DNA from: Anadara kagoshimensis
Taxonomy: Eukaryota; Mollusca; Bivalvia; Arcoida; Arcidae
Assembly: GCA_021292105.1 (NCBI GenBank)
Contig: CM037860.1
Coordinates: 16,758,698 to 16,822,697 of the forward strand
Direction of reading: 5' to 3'
Length of the DNA: 64,000 nt
Shown: piece after piece, positions 1 through 13,650 of the stretch
Layout: each line of letters opens with the position of its first letter
How positions within the stretch are numbered: the first letter of the stretch is position 1
The notes under the pieces: model-generated
Seen by the model: the letters and a program-made list of their open reading frames with translations, nothing else
What the model was told of the DNA's origin: nothing
Databases searched by the model: none
Made by a program: the position numbers and the translations under genes

Positions 1-569
1 CAATTCATAATCTTGATTGTAAATCGGGGAAAAGAGGAATATTAATACACCAGTATACTATTAAAGTTTAAAATTGCGGTTCATGTTTTTCCCACACTTT
101 TTTTACTATCTAAATATTTCGATTAAGTATTTACGTAGATTTAAGAAAGATGTTTGACACCATTGTGTGATATTACAATGTTCTTCTACCTTCTCTTTAA
201 TTTACTCTGTTTACTATTCTGATCAAAGATTACTGGTTTTTATATATGCACACCCCTTATTTAATTTTTTTCATGTCAACCTTTTTTCAGATTTCGATTG
301 TTATATATTCAGTATGTAAGATTAATTGGTTTAGTAGGACAAAGCACATGTTCTATCTAGTACTAGATAATGTCTATAAAATTGAGAGAAAGTTTTTGTT
401 TGCTTTTGAATTTTTTATTTATTGTTTGAAGATATGATAACCCAGTTAAGGTAACCAAATTGTAAGTCACTATTTGCTAACTACTATCCCATAAGATATG
501 ATAGAAATTTATTGTATACCAGTACATTATGTTTTCCAAAAATTAAATCATAACCCAGGACATAGCACA
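1..569. other. non-coding, nothing recognised
   Basis: AT-rich sequence with no splice-flanked open frame and no repeat I could define. The short frame at 246-437 has low-complexity composition and no recognisable domain. Confidence 0.5.
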
Positions 570-1100
570 GTTGGCCTCGGATACTCAGGGGTGTTATTGT
601 CGTTGTTTTGAAAAAACGCTTACCTTAATTGGATATTGACTGCTAATGAGTACAAGTCCTCTATCACTTATTAGGACTTTTGTGCTGTATGCCCTGGATG
701 GTGTACCCACTTAAAACTTAGCTTACCGGTAATCATCTTAATGGTAATGAGTGTAAGTCTTCTATCACATAATAAGACTTGTATGCAGAAAACCTTGGAT
801 GAGGTACCCACTTGAAGCCTTAACACAGCCATATTACTGTAATGAAGGGAAGTTTTCTAGCTATCACATACTAAGATACTAAGACCTATATGCTGAGTAC
901 CTTGGATTGAGTATCCACTTGCAATGTTTAAACTCAGTCATTTTACTGGCTTCAATCTCTTACTAACATTTGTATGCTGAACACCCTGGATGAGTTACCC
1001 ACTTGCAACCTTAACTCAATGGGGGTACAGACAGTAATCTCTAATAAGTGTAAGTCTACTATCACCAGTTAAGGCTGACACCAGACCTGTGTGGTATTTC
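570..1100. repeat. degenerate tandem repeat, about 85-107 bp units
   Basis: A phrase of the form CCTGGATGAGTTACCCACTTG recurs with changes near 691, 792, 899 and 983, each time followed by a CTTAACTCA-like stretch and preceded by a TATCAC..AAGACTT-like stretch. Spacing is about 101, 107 and 84 bases, so this is an old diverged tandem array. No coding content is seen. Confidence 0.55.
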
Positions 1101-2176
1101 ACTTAAGATATGACAATAGATTGGCATATTTAGGATTTAAAGGATTTGGTATAAAAAATTATTGACATGTGGTGAAATGGTTTTATTAAGTTTAATGAAC
1201 CTCCAGAACAATGCAGTGATTATCTGTGCCCGGTAAATCTAATGTCATGTAAAACTACTTCTAAAAAAGACAAGGAAAAGTTAGATTTACAGGACATGGG
1301 ATTGGAATTAAAAATGACCTGGATACTAACTTGACAGATCCTTATTTTATACAAGTTTTGTCCCCTACATAGCTATGAAGTTGTGTGGTCAGAATAAAGC
1401 CATGTTTACAATCAGGTAAGACTTCTTGTAGTTTGTATTTCTTGTGCTTTAAGTGCAAGCAGAATAACTTTTTTCAACACCATCTCGGGGGTTAACTCTG
1501 GCTCTCGAAAAGTTTGAGCAAAAAAATTTGCTATTTGAAGAATTTAAGAGCCAATTTGTATGTTAAAGAACCATTAAAATTAAGAAACTAAAGCAAAGAA
1601 AAAATTGAATTTAGTCTGCCCATAATGAAATTGATAAAATAGTTTGGAGCAAAAATATTAGCCAAAAGCTATTTTTTGGTCCAGAAAATTTGGCTATAAT
1701 GGGAAATGGAAGAGTCAACCCTGCATCTGTGCTGCAAGTGCAACCTGTCTTTAGTATGGGTGATTGATTTTAACTTGTGAACGTTTTTGAAACAGTTGAG
1801 AATTCTAGCGATTATGGTACATCCCATTATTTCTTGTCAGAATTAACATGATTGTCATTTTCTGTTTTTTAACTTTTTTCCAACATTCAGCCTAAGGCTT
1901 GTTACTGCCCAATATTAAAATACAAGCTTTATTAAATTTAGCATTCTTAAATTGAAGAACTTAATGGTACTTATCATATCTTCAAATTGAATACTGATAC
2001 ATTTTTATTGCAAGTTAAATGAATAATTACTCTTAAAAGTCTATTATTAAGATTATTTCATATACATGTAGTCAACAATATAAAACTTAATATTCCTTAA
2101 TAAATTGATATAATGTCAATAGCTCTCAATCATAAATAAAATACCCATCAAAATTATAAGTTTTATTTATTTACAG
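1101..2176. other. non-coding, possible intron
   Basis: No convincing coding exon. It ends in a pyrimidine-rich tract and ACAG that acts as the acceptor of the candidate exon at 2177. If that exon is real, this stretch is its upstream intron and the rest of the gene lies to the left of the window. Confidence 0.35.
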
Positions 2177-2302
2177 CCTTTGAGATATTCTTCTAGTGCT
2201 CTCGTAAAATCTATATGTAATGAAGCAGTTGAACCATCCATAATTGTTTACGACTATTACAGTTTTGTTGTACCTGAAATTGAAATAAAATTTATGATTC
2301 CG
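2177..2302 (+). CDS. candidate orphan exon, alpha-2-macroglobulin/TEP-like receptor-binding segment
   Basis: A 126-base stretch sits between a good acceptor (TTTATTTACAG) and a good donor (GTAAGT) and is open for 42 codons in phase 0. The translation includes the phrase EAVEPSIIVYDYYSF. A [IV]xVYDYY phrase is typical of the C-terminal receptor-binding domain of alpha-2-macroglobulin, CD109 and other thioester-containing proteins, where it begins a central beta strand. No neighbouring exons of such a gene were found: downstream, an acceptor-like TTTAAG near 2385 leads after ten codons to a stop, and upstream exons would lie outside the window or are lost. It could be the end of a gene entering from the left, or a relic exon. 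The family call rests on one short motif. Confidence 0.35.
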
Positions 2303-5160
2303 GTAAGTAGTTCGAAGTCAACTACTTGTTGTAAATTATATAGAAAATAGAAAGGTATTTAACTTTTTTCCCTTTCATTTAAGATTTATAAGAATGTATT
2401 TAGTATTGTACCATAGAAAAATCAACGTTTCTGGATTCTTGAAGGTGGCTCTTATCCATTTTTAACTCATGGACAGAATAGAATGGTGTACATGCTAGAT
2501 GCAATTCTTTCAATTATGCTGTTGGGCAATTCACTGGTGAAAGAAACAGTAACACCTGGAAAAAACCACCAAACTCTAGTAGAATCTGCCCAATTGGGAT
2601 TTAGAGAATGCAATGAGAGGCATTGACTTCAATGCTGTAGAACAATCAACATTTCCCCAGCCATGCCTTTTAAATTCAGACACTGACCGCCATCATGGCA
2701 CCAAAGCAGCGTCAACTAATGACATACTAGTGTCAGTGACGTCCTTCGCTATGGTTTTGCTAGGTTTCCACAATTTAAAAATTATTACCAGTAGGTAGCT
2801 AAATTTCCAAAATTTATTAAATAAATTTCTTTCTAAAAATTTGATTAAATAGGTTCCTTTTTAAAAGAATTTATCATGAATTAACGGTAGTAGCCATTGA
2901 TGAGTTGGTTTTACATCCAAGTTTAGATTATTTTATTTATATCAAGATGTCTCCAACTATATGTAAAGTTGTAGATATTTATACTTTTGAAATGTGCCAC
3001 CTTAAAATTCCCAAAATTCTGATGAAACGTTAAAAAATAAATGAAAGAACCATTTAATTTACATGATAAATTGGACTTAATTTACTGGAACCAAAGGGCA
3101 GTTAATTTACCAGAACTGAACGAGAGAAGAAGAAAAACATACCTGTATGAATTTAAAAGCTGTAATAAACTTCAATTATTGTATGATAAATGGCACAAAA
3201 ATGTACTTTCCACAATTCGCTGAGTAACTTCTGATGCAGTAAAAAATACAAATTTTGAATGATCATAACAAGGCTAGAATTATTTCAGGATTTGTTTTTT
3301 AACAGTAACTAGTAGCTATAATAATATACAGTGCCAGCATATAGGAACATCATACATGTTATACATTGTAATTTCTACATTATGAAGCATTTGGTATGTA
3401 TTTTGTATATGCATTTATGTAAATGGGACAAAGCTGGTTTTTATTTTTTTATTTTCCTATAAAAGTGTTATTTACCGTTATTTGTTTTCATTGTTTTAAA
3501 AAAAATATGATATTCATATTTATATTGAATTCAGCATGTACTGGTATACATGTTTATTATCTTAGTTTATTCTGTAACTAATTATTAATGCCCTACAAAT
3601 AACTATTTACCTGTTCCGTGAAGGTTACATCATCCGATTTACATTTAACAATTTACAGCCAAACTTAGGGAATCTGAGAAGTCGTTTGAGTTATCTGGGT
3701 GTTTGAGTAATCAAAGTTCAAATCAGAAGGGACCAAAATCTGACTTTGATTTACCATATTCAAGGTATTCAAGAAACTGATGATCAACTAATCAAAATTT
3801 GACTGTTTTTCTGTTCCAACAAAAAAGAGTTCCAACAAACACTGGTGTCTTCTCTGACATCACAAGGGTAAACCTTTGGTTTTGGAAACAGATTTCTTTA
3901 GTATAAAAATGGTAATTTGCAGCCAAACAACAAACAATATTTTTAATTATTTGTTAAAATTTCTTGGTTTATTCTATTTTTATTTATTTGTTTATTATTA
4001 TTTTTATTAATATTTCTTTAGAAATAAAATATTTCTCTTGAAATGCCACTTTTTCAATACAAATAAGCATGTTCTCTATAAATTACTTGTACCGGATATA
4101 TTGTAAATGAACTTTTCATTAAGATGCTTGTATACCATGAACAAAACTGTTGTAAATAACATCCAATTTTCTTCTGAATAAAAATTAGGCCTTATTTTTT
4201 AGATACACCAAGATTTACTCTTTATGAAATTAAAGGAAAAATATATGTATATCCAGCTAGGGTGATATTAACTAAGTTGTCCTCATGCTGAGTTCCTCTG
4301 AGGATTTTACCAGGTACAGACATGTTACATACAAGCTAAGGTTTAACACTATGATCCCATCTCCACATGCAGGTATTCTGATTATTTTAGTTTATTTCAG
4401 GTGTGATTGACAGCTGTAACCTGGTGTCACACAATGTTGATTGAAATATTTGAAATGAACAAAATTATTTGGCTGGGTTTATCATAATTACAGGTATATT
4501 ACCTGTATAGGTGTCATGTTAGATTCTCCCCAGGTATGCATGGGAAAAGTTTACCAGGGTACAAATCATCAAAGAATCTACATGATTACAAGGGAGAGCT
4601 TAGTAAATAAATCTTCAGTCAAAAATAAATGTGTATAAAACAGTATATTGCTAGTAATTATATCAAGGGGTTCAGCAACCTACCACCTAATGCCCCATAC
4701 CAAAGTTTGTATAGAAATATTACATTGTGGTGCATTTCCATAAGATGTCAAATTGGAAATATTTAAGAATGTTGCCAGTATTTCATGAATTTTCGACTAA
4801 ATCCCTCCACACAAACTTGATGTGGCAGTGTTCATTCTAGGATTTTTCAGATCTTTCAACAACAAAAAAAATCTCTAAAACACCATTTTTAAACATCAAT
4901 ATTTTTTGCATTCATGTAATGTTAAATAAACTAAGGCCTTAACAATGGGGTCATTTGACAAAATAAAGGTTCAATTGCCTTATGGTCGTCTCCTTCCAGA
5001 ATGAACACAGATGGGGTATTGGTCACTATTGTTCTCAGCAATGCTTACTGACCATAGCTCTTTCACATCTGAACCTGTGCATTGTATGAACTTTAACTTC
5101 TAACTGACTTTTTTACCAGTGATGCCAAAAGTGTAATGAACTGTAACGCTAAATCTCTGA
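2303..5160. other. non-coding, nothing firm
   Basis: AT-rich. It contains a 60-codon open frame at 3041-3223 with an ordinary-looking but unrecognised translation and no splice context. I see no RNA gene and no complete repeat. Confidence 0.4.
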
Positions 5161-5400
5161 TTAAAAGTTTCCTCGACAGCCTCTTAACCTTAGATTCCTA
5201 TCAATCTACATAACCTTTCACATTGACAAACTCTGAACCTCCGACTATCAGCCTGCACAACCTTTCACCTGTGACAGACTCTGAACCTCTGACCTCTATC
5301 TGTATGCATGACCTTTCACCTTGACCATCTCTGATATATGAATATGTATGACCTTTCACCTTGACATTGAGAGTGAAGTATGTTGCATCAGAGACCTTTC
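5161..5400. repeat. degenerate tandem repeat, TGACCTTTCACCTTGACC-like
   Basis: The phrases ACCTTTCACCTTGAC and CTCTGAACCTCTGAC recur several times between about 5165 and 5375 with spacers of 40-70 bases. The wording resembles the TGACCTTGACCTTTGAACC core of the 145-bp monomers elsewhere in the window, so it may be a distant relic of that family. Confidence 0.45.
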
Positions 5401-6349
5401 CTGTATTACATAAGGATTCAATTAATATAGTGATGATTTTCCTAGCTCCAGCAACAAAATTTCAATAACAGTGAAACTTCATAATTAAACCATTTCAGAA
5501 TTATGACATTATTTCCTTAGTTAAGTAGGAAGGTACATCTCGGTAATTAATATGTCATTATGAAAATCAAAGTATGACCTTCATTGTCATTGTATTTGAA
5601 AAATGTGGTCCACACCTTTATATATAGGTAATTAAAGACCATAAGTCATTACAGGTGATAGTTCTAACATTTACTAATGAATTAGGGCAACATGAATTCA
5701 TTCATAGGTGAAAAGTAACGATATACTTCTATATATAAGTAAAAATTTAAAAAGTTGATTTTGATTAAAATATTTTGATATCTATTGTTATCTTATGCCC
5801 GATTCTCCTCACAGAGAGACAGAAATACGTCATTGTTATCTTATTTTATGAGGATTTAATTGTTTCCTATTGCGGCTGATTGACAGAATTCCTGTCAACC
5901 CCCTGCATGTATTAGCCTAGATTTTCTGTAAATATATTTATTAAGATAAGACCTTCATTATTACTTGATCGGCAGGTATAGTTAAATATTGTCAGTTAAT
6001 TGACGCAGTCCCGTGATAAAAGGTCTTACTATTTATTATCCCATATTGATAATTCTAACCTCACTGACGCAGGAATCTGTCATCTTGTGGATACTCATTC
6101 AGATTGATTTTTTATAAACTGTATCTAAATGTTTACCGATAATCCTAAATGAGGCGTCATTCCTGTAATCACCTTTATTGCTGGTTAACAGTCGGTTGGT
6201 AAGAAAATGTTATTAAGGAATTTTTGAGATGTATACACTGTCTCCTTGTTGAAGATTAATTCAAATTAATATCGGATAAATGGCAGGCAAGATGTGGAAT
6301 GTGATTTTGGAATTTTAAATTTTTCTACACCTTTATGTAGGTCATTCGT

Positions 6350-6500
6350 AAACAATATTGGAGTTTCATATGTTTTCCCGAGTGTAGACAATATTGGAGT
6401 TTCACTTTATTTGAATGTTTGCAGTTTTCAGTGTGGATAATATAGGAGTTTTATTTTGTAAATGTTTGCAGTCAGTACTTTAAATGTTTGCAGTTTTCAA
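6350..6500. repeat. short degenerate tandem repeat
   Basis: The phrases CAATATTGGAGTTTCA and AATGTTTGCAGTTTTCA recur three times each within about 150 bases. Nothing coding is associated with them. Confidence 0.45.
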
Positions 6501-6780
6501 GGGTAATTATATTTCTTTTGATTTCTTTATATTTAATCAGAGTTTTTAGGACATATGAGAATACTACTATATCTAAATAAAGAGCATTTACTATATTTTC
6601 TCTAGTTGTATTTAGACCTTCTATGAATTTAGAATACATTTTAGTATACCAGTAATACATGTAAATATATTTTTGGAAGCAATTTATGATGTTCTTCATC
6701 AGTTGTCAAAACTGCCAAATAAACGTAACTTTTATCTTTTTTTGCATCATCCAGATTCTATCTCAAAAATACTTCCACTA

Positions 6781-6915
6781 TGAAAGCTGAGTTGGTAGAG
6801 CTCACTGTATGTGGAAGGTTGGTCAATTATGAAATTACTTATTTCTGCCAATTCAGCTATAGCTGGTGACATCTCAATATAAGTGAAATATTCTTGACTG
6901 GGATTAAAAACTTCA
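6781..6915 (+). mobile_element. tRNA-derived SINE copy, decayed
   Basis: It begins with a tRNA-like head: AGCTGAGTTGGTAGAGCTCA matches the A-box region of many tRNA-derived SINEs. The B-box is poorly preserved. The body contains GACATCTCAATATAAGTGAAATATTCTTGACTG in meaning, which is the reverse of a body shared with copies near 19.6, 20.0 and 62.6 kb. It is old and non-coding. Confidence 0.45.
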
Positions 6916-7198
6916 TTTCATAAATCAAAACTTTTAAATGATATTTTGTTTATAGATAAAAATTGTATTCAAAAGTGCAATGGAACAAGTTGATTTAGGA
7001 ATGGTTGTTTTTAGAAATTGGGCAAATATTGTTTATCGATAGGTAACTTTTGTTGTGTTTAGAAGTATTTTTTAACCAGCTTCTGTTAAGAGATTGAACA
7101 AGAACAAGTTGTTTTAAGCCAACATCTGTATTTATACTATAGAGATTTAACCACTTGTATTGAGTTAACTTCTGTTGCAGTAAGCTGCTATCCTAGAC

Positions 7199-7350
7199 AA
7201 TGAACAACAGGGTGACCAATTCAACGGATTTCTCCGTTTTTGACGATATGTACGTTAAAAATGTACCAAAATCATGGCTTTTCACATTAAAAATGTACCA
7301 ATTCCGGTTAAATTAATAGAATTGATTGGTTAGTCTGGAACACGTGTAGT
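7199..7350. mobile_element. small inverted-repeat element (TGACCAATTC family), copy 1
   Basis: The left end reads GGGTGACCAATTCAACGGAT and the right end, reverse-complemented, reads CCAGACTAACCAATCAATTC, giving an imperfect terminal inverted repeat. The internal phrases AAAATGTACCAA and TTTCTCCGTTTTTGAC recur in the longer copy at 17.76 kb. There is no coding capacity; it is probably a MITE mobilised by an unknown DNA transposase. Confidence 0.45.
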
Positions 7351-10300
7351 TTAGAGGTTAAGTACTGGTATATACAATTGGAATGACAAAGTCTAATGGT
7401 TTTGTGAAAAAGCAACAAATCTTTTCACAAGAGAACTGACAACTTTATTCAACCCTGTTTTGACTTACCAGTAATTGGGGTTTTAAGTAAAAAGTTTTGT
7501 ATAGCATGAAATCGACAGATTTTTTATAACAGACTTTTTTATTTGTAAAATTCAGATTTGAAGAGTTATGACGTAACCACTTGGCTACCATGACCTCATG
7601 AATGAAAGAGTATTCATATAGTTGGTCTATTGTTGCTTTTTGGTATCACTACTCGACTAAGTTAAACTTTGTTTCAATGGGATAGACTAGGCCCCATAAA
7701 TCAGTCATTGAATTACAATGACCAAATTCATAGATAGTGGTACTAGGTATAGACATAAATTTAGAGTTGACCATGTAAGTATTAAGACAAAATCTCCTTC
7801 ATAATTCCTTTTATCTCCTCTTATTTGTCAACTTATATTGACAGTGAATCAAAGTTTTATGGACTAGAAACCTGGTACAAAATTAAAAAGATATAAAATT
7901 TTCATTTTTGACATATTCTAATCTTCAAAGCTTTTGAAGATAATTTTACAACATTTCACATATGGATTTACCCGGGAAATCCTAAAAATATTCTCGTAAT
8001 AATCAAGGAGGTTTTTGATTACATATATAACTATCTAAGTCCCCAGATTAAGGTCTTATTGAAGACATTATTTGACATATCTGAGTATCTTAAGTTGAGA
8101 GTCATGTTCTATATTGGGTTTGGTTGTTCATTTTATAAACACAATGGTAAGTTTTAAAATTTATTTAATGATTAAATTCCAACTGTGGTCATAGCTATTG
8201 TTTCCTTATAAACACAGCCTGAAGCTTGAACATGTAATCCTCACAAAATTGCTTGTTCTTATTCAAAGTAAAAAACTAAATATTTGAAATAATTTCTGGT
8301 ACTTATTCTGGGGATATTGGTACTCCATTTATTTCACAATGACTGGACATAAGTAAAAGATAATTGTTTATCTATTATGACAACTAGATTGGAATTGTGG
8401 CAGTTAGTTTGAGGTAATAGTTTTCATTATAAATGTGTTTATGTGTTGAGGAGGTGATGATATACCCAAGTAGTTCAAGGATATTTTGTGTGGATTTATT
8501 ATGCCTCAATTTATTGGATTTTCAAAGGTATTTGTAGTTTATCTTTAATTTTTAACAGATTTTCAGAAATTTACTTTTTCAATGTTTCATGTTTCTGGTT
8601 TTGTGTATTGCATCACTTGTTTCAGTATGTTAAAAAATATTTGTCAACCCTTTAGAATATTTCCTTAAAACTAATTATCAAGTTTTGATTATTTATTCAA
8701 ATCATAATCGGCACAGTAAGCACCACTTAGCCAGTTTACATTTCATTTATCTCTTTCCCCATCTAGGATAAAGTCTTGTAGATCCTGCAATTAAAATATG
8801 CCTGTATTCTCATCTTTGAAAGATACCATCTTATTCAGTTTTTAATAACATCACCCCCCACTGCCACCAACCCCCTTGCACCGTTTGATGCTTGGCATTG
8901 GCTTTTTTGAAGGTTCAAGTCTTACATTTACCATACTAATTTAAGTATACAATCTGTAACCCTTCCAGAGCACTTTGCCTCACTTCCTTGGTGGAAGTTC
9001 ATTTGTTTAACTAAATTTGCTGTTTTTCAAGGTTTTTTTTTTTTTTTCTTTTTTTTTTGATGTGATTTGATCATGGACTGGTATGTTTGTTGTTGGTTCT
9101 TTTATGATAAGCCCAATGAGATAAAAAAAAAATCATGTTTGTTCAGCTGTAGATGAGAGGCATAATATCATATATTTGATATTTATATATGTGTAGTTTG
9201 CTATTTATTCTATAACAGTTGTATTTGTGTATTGGTGACCACATTTTTCAATTAAAATAGAAAATCAAAGGTCAAACAAGTTTACTAATAATTACTTATT
9301 TGCTGGTACATAAATTTCATATCACGATGTTAATTAAAAAACCACCACGCTTGAAGTGGTATAATTTTTACATTTTTTTCTTATTGATGTATATATAATT
9401 GATAAATATTGATTGATTGGTATTGATCAAGCACCTGTTTTATAGGACATATACAATATGTATACAATGTATACTTTTATTGTTTATTAAGGTAAAAAAG
9501 AACAAGCACATTGTTCCACCCAAAAACCAATCATGTTGATATAAGCACTGGTTAATACACCATTAGTAAATAAGTATGTATTATACTGTGTGTAACAAAA
9601 AGGAAACATTGTTTCAAAATTTATATACCAGTACATATATTTTAGTAAAGAGTTTTTATCCAGCTTTAAATAAATCTGATTTAGAGTAAAGTATATGGAG
9701 GTTTAATAAGATAGAAGTGTATTATTTAATCCTTAAAGAGAGGGCAAGGGACAAAAGGAGATAGATTTTGAGTTGAGATAGTTTCTGATTTGAATGGACA
9801 TTGTTGTACCCATGATAAAGCAGATATGTTGAAGCAGAGATAAATGACAAAGATAGGAACATTCATTTGTTTATAAATAGGTGAAAATTTCTGTGTGCCG
9901 CTCAGACATTTTTGGTGGTTTCTGTGATTTTAGGATTTTTCGCTTATTTTGGAGATAATTTGATGCGTGGTGAGTTATCTTTAGTGAAGGTTGGAGGAAA
10001 GTTAACACCAGAATTTTGATGATTTTTGTTTCCTGTTCTTTGAAGTGTTATCACCTGGTCTAGATCAACAAGATCATGTGACAGTGTTTTACAGGTAAAT
10101 AGAAGATGACCATACATAAACAAGTTTGTTATGTAGTGGATCTAGATGGATATTTTAAATATAGAGACAGACTGGACTGGTACTCTACCACATCTTTCTA
10201 TTTTTGTAAAGTAACCTACCCCATAATTAGGAGAAAATAAAATGTTTAAGATAGGACTTGGCAATATTGAGTTAAAGCAGGTTATTGTTAATATTTATCA

Positions 10301-10396
10301 AAATTCTGAGTCTTTGTCATACAGTTAAACTGCTTTTGTATTGGATTTTAGTAGTATCACTTTATTTTAATAAGATATTTTTATGTGTTTTTCCAG
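7351..10396. other. intergenic or XKR leader intron, nothing recognised
   Basis: AT-rich, with a T-rich homopolymer tract at 9031-9058. No coding exon was found. It ends at the acceptor TTTTTCCAG that would precede the candidate leader exon at 10397. Confidence 0.4.
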
Positions 10397-10448
10397 ATCC
10401 TGAAGGAAAGATGAGTAATTGACAATATTTTTAAGCTTTGAGAATGAG
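10397..10448 (+). other. candidate untranslated leader exon of the XKR gene
   Basis: A 52-base stretch lies between an acceptor (TTTTTCCAG) and a strong donor (GTAAGT), and has stops in all useful frames, so it would be 5' untranslated. It sits 3.9 kb upstream of the XKR coding exon and could splice to the acceptor at 13651. This is inferred from splice-site quality only. Confidence 0.3.
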
Positions 10449-12109
10449 GTAAGTGGTTATTTTTCTAATTTTACTAGAATCTTTCCCATCTTTACTTACA
10501 ATTTAACATCATAATTGATCAAGAATTTTATTAAAATATTGACTACAGATTAACTACGGATAACTGTTTATAGTTCTCATTTAACTTCAAATTGATTTTC
10601 AGTATAATGGATTTTTACGACAAATTATGTGAATTAAAATAATCTTCTTCTTATCTTGCTTAGTCTGATTGCCTCTAATTGTAAGCATTCTTTGTAGCCA
10701 CCACAGGTGGGGCCTACTCTTCTTCAAACTCTACAGAGCTGTCTTTAGCGTGCACTGAGACAATGTACCTCGGTTTTGATAATTCTAAAAAAAAATTACT
10801 TTTGTTTATTTTCAATTGAAGATATTAGCTATGGTAATTTTGGTACAGCCATCTACTATGTTTAAATAGACATATCATTTAAAAGGTTCAAATACTTAGT
10901 TTATACAGGCTAACAGCATTTATATCAGAACCTGCAGCTTACAGCTAAAAGAGTAAAACCTGAATTCATTGGCACGATTTCATTTCAGTGGAAATTTTGG
11001 CATTATAAATTACGGGGTTTGGTAATAAATCAAGGGAGGGTTACAAAGAAAAAATATAGATTTTTGGACTTCAAAATAGTGTTGTGATAAACAAGTTGAC
11101 AATGTTATTATGTGGGCATTATATCAAGGTTTTACTGTACATGTATATAAAATCAGCACTAACCAAAATCTGTACAAAAGAAAACAGACAAACAACATTA
11201 AGATTGTTTTGTATGATCTTGATTCAAATTAAATTAAAAAAAAATTCCCCAAAGACAATGTGAAATTTTAGGATAGTTCCTGTATTCCCAGTATATACAG
11301 TAGTATTAGAAACAAGTTTAATGATCCCTTAAGCAGAAAATTTAAATGTACACTATATATTGCTCAGAGTAAAAAGTTGTGACCTTCCACATTAAATTTG
11401 ATAAAATATATAGTAAGTATCAGAGAGTTTGTAACAAACAATTTATTATGGTAGACATTTAGTTAGATGTATGATGTACTGCCGTCTGGCTTGTGGTGGA
11501 AAAACTCATTTAGATTGATAAATTTGTTTCTTTTAAATTTAAGTATATACTTGAACAAAAGACCAGGTAAATGACTGGCTTCTAGTAAAAAAAAATATTT
11601 GCTGTGAGCAAAACAAATTTAAGAATTCTTGGTAAAATAAATTATTCTAAAATGTTGACTCAAAAGTCTTAATATAATTTATAAAAATCAAGACTAGCTT
11701 ACCTTATATGTATATCTCTACATGTATGGTAATATCTGCTATTTATATCAATATACCCGGTACTGTAAGCCAGGTCTGCCCTTCTGCTAAAATATAACTA
11801 CTGTACGCCAAAATGAAGCGTTTATAGGAAAAGTTGGTGTACTAATAGAAAATTGAGCTTATTTCTCTTCTTAAGTAAAACCGCTAACATAAGCATGTGC
11901 TAATATGACATGGTTTAGGATAACTGTATGTAAAGTCAGTCAATTTCAAAATGTGTCAGTTGTTTGTTTTTATCATGAGATTTAGAACTGTTTTTAAGTT
12001 TCCAATCCTCTATCAACATGTCCCCAAAAAAAGATATTTTCTAGTCTCCTTAGGGGTCACATAGATACTTTCGTAGTCTCTTTGGATATCCTGAATATAC
12101 AGTTGAACC
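10449..12109. other. non-coding, probable leader intron
   Basis: AT-rich, without coding exons or a repeat I can define. Confidence 0.4.
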
Positions 12110-12600
12110 TGTAAATAAACAGAAAACTTGTGTGAACATAACTGTTATGAAGACATTCCATTAATTTTGTTTCTGAAATTAGCCTATATAAATCTAGAAA
12201 TACATGTTCCTGTCTATTCCAAAGTCCTTAGTTCCAAATGTGTTCAGTTTAGATGGGATTTGCTGTATCTTTTATTTTACGCATAAAAATTCTCTATATA
12301 TTACGGTATGGCATACCTTTATAATATTGTTTCTGAAATTAGTGATATCTGTCCAATCCTTACAAAATCCCTAATCCCAAAGGTGTTCACTTTACACGGG
12401 TTCTGCTGTATCTTTTATTTTCTGTTTTAATATGTTATGGTATTCTATTGTGTAATAATAAAATCTATATTTTGTTTAAAATTGGGCATATATACAACTA
12501 ACAAAATAGGAAGTCCCTAAAGTGTTCAGTTTAGACGGGTTCTGCTGCATCTTTATTTTCTGTATTAAAAAAAAACTATAGAATTCATAGTATTGAGTTG
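12110..12600. repeat. degenerate tandem repeat, about 140 bp units
   Basis: GTGTTCAGTTTAGACGGGTT-like phrases followed by CTGCTGTATCTTTTATTTTC start near 12240, 12383 and 12522, a spacing of 143 and 139 bases. A single related phrase appears near 61369 in IFT172 intron 43. This is an old array without coding content. Confidence 0.55.
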
Positions 12601-12927
12601 TTTAATATTGGGTATAGATTACTCTGGTCTACATTTCTAAGTGCTGTATTTATCAATTTTTACATAAAACCACATAATACATATTATCGGGTTATATTAT
12701 CCACTCTAGGCTTAGTTAATCTATTCTGGTATGAAAATAGACATTGATTTAGTTGTCATATTTCTGAAATGTTCAGCCTTGAAATAGTAATTGTCCTTTT
12801 GTTGGATATTTAAAGTGAGATTTGTGGTACAAAACTGTTAATTGTTGAGGATAGTGTTTAAATACAAAAAATACACATTTTTTTTGAAAACTAATACTCT
12901 TAAGAATATTTCTTTTAAAAGACGAAC

Positions 12928-12930
<3 letters not shown>

Positions 12931-13002
<72 letters not shown>

Positions 13003-13004
13003 TG
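12931..13004. repeat. compound microsatellite (CT)n(TG)n
   Basis: About 27 CT units run directly into about 10 TG units. It is a simple repeat in the XKR leader intron. Confidence 0.95.
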
Positions 13005-13175
13005 CATAAATCATATGATTATAGTTATATTAGCTGAGTAATTTGATTTTCAATAGTATTCGAAAAACTTAACTATCTTTATTTAAAAGTACTATACACT
13101 TTGAAATCTAAATTATTTGCTGTATAATCTACGGTAAATGGCTAAATATTAAGTTTAATATAGAAACCAACCACT

Positions 13176-13350
13176 GAGAGACTAGGTGTTCTGAGAGAGT
13201 AGCATTCTCACTAGTCAAATGAGAGACTAGGTGTTCTGGGAGAGAAGCATTCTCATTAGTCAAATGAGAGACTAGGTGTTCTGGGAGAGTAGCATTCTCA
13301 CTAGTCAAATGAGAGACTAGGTGTTCTGGGAGAGTAATAGTTTCATTGAC
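13176..13350. repeat. tandem repeat, 45-bp unit, four copies
   Basis: Units start at 13176, 13221, 13266 and 13311 with GAGAGACTAGGTGTTCTGGG; the last is cut short. Each full unit contains AGCATTCTCACTAGTCAAAT. The copies differ by only one to three bases, so the array is young. Confidence 0.9.
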
Positions 13351-13650
13351 CCACTTATCATCTAAAGACCTTAAGCATTTCTACTGAAAACAATGTGTTG
13401 CATGCTAAAAAAAATCTGTACACATAATAATACCTTGTTTATCACAAAAGGAGAAAAATGACAATAATCTGCAATACATCAATCATAATGACATGTTTTA
13501 TGTAAAACCAAATTTATCAATGTTTTCTCATCAAGTTAGTGTTGTTTCTAGAATACATTCTGTAACCTAAGTAACCTTATCTTATTTTCTATGTATGTGA
13601 ACTTGACAAAGGAGATTCCACAATACTGATTAATTCTTTTCATTTTTCAG

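Noticed and set aside
1373..1417. Short segment between CATAG and GTAAG that could be an exon upstream of 2177
   Set aside because: Too short, and its translation shows nothing of the macroglobulin family; splice words alone are common.
3041..3223. 60-codon open frame in the left intergenic region
   Set aside because: The translation looks protein-like but matches nothing I know, and there is no splice or promoter context.
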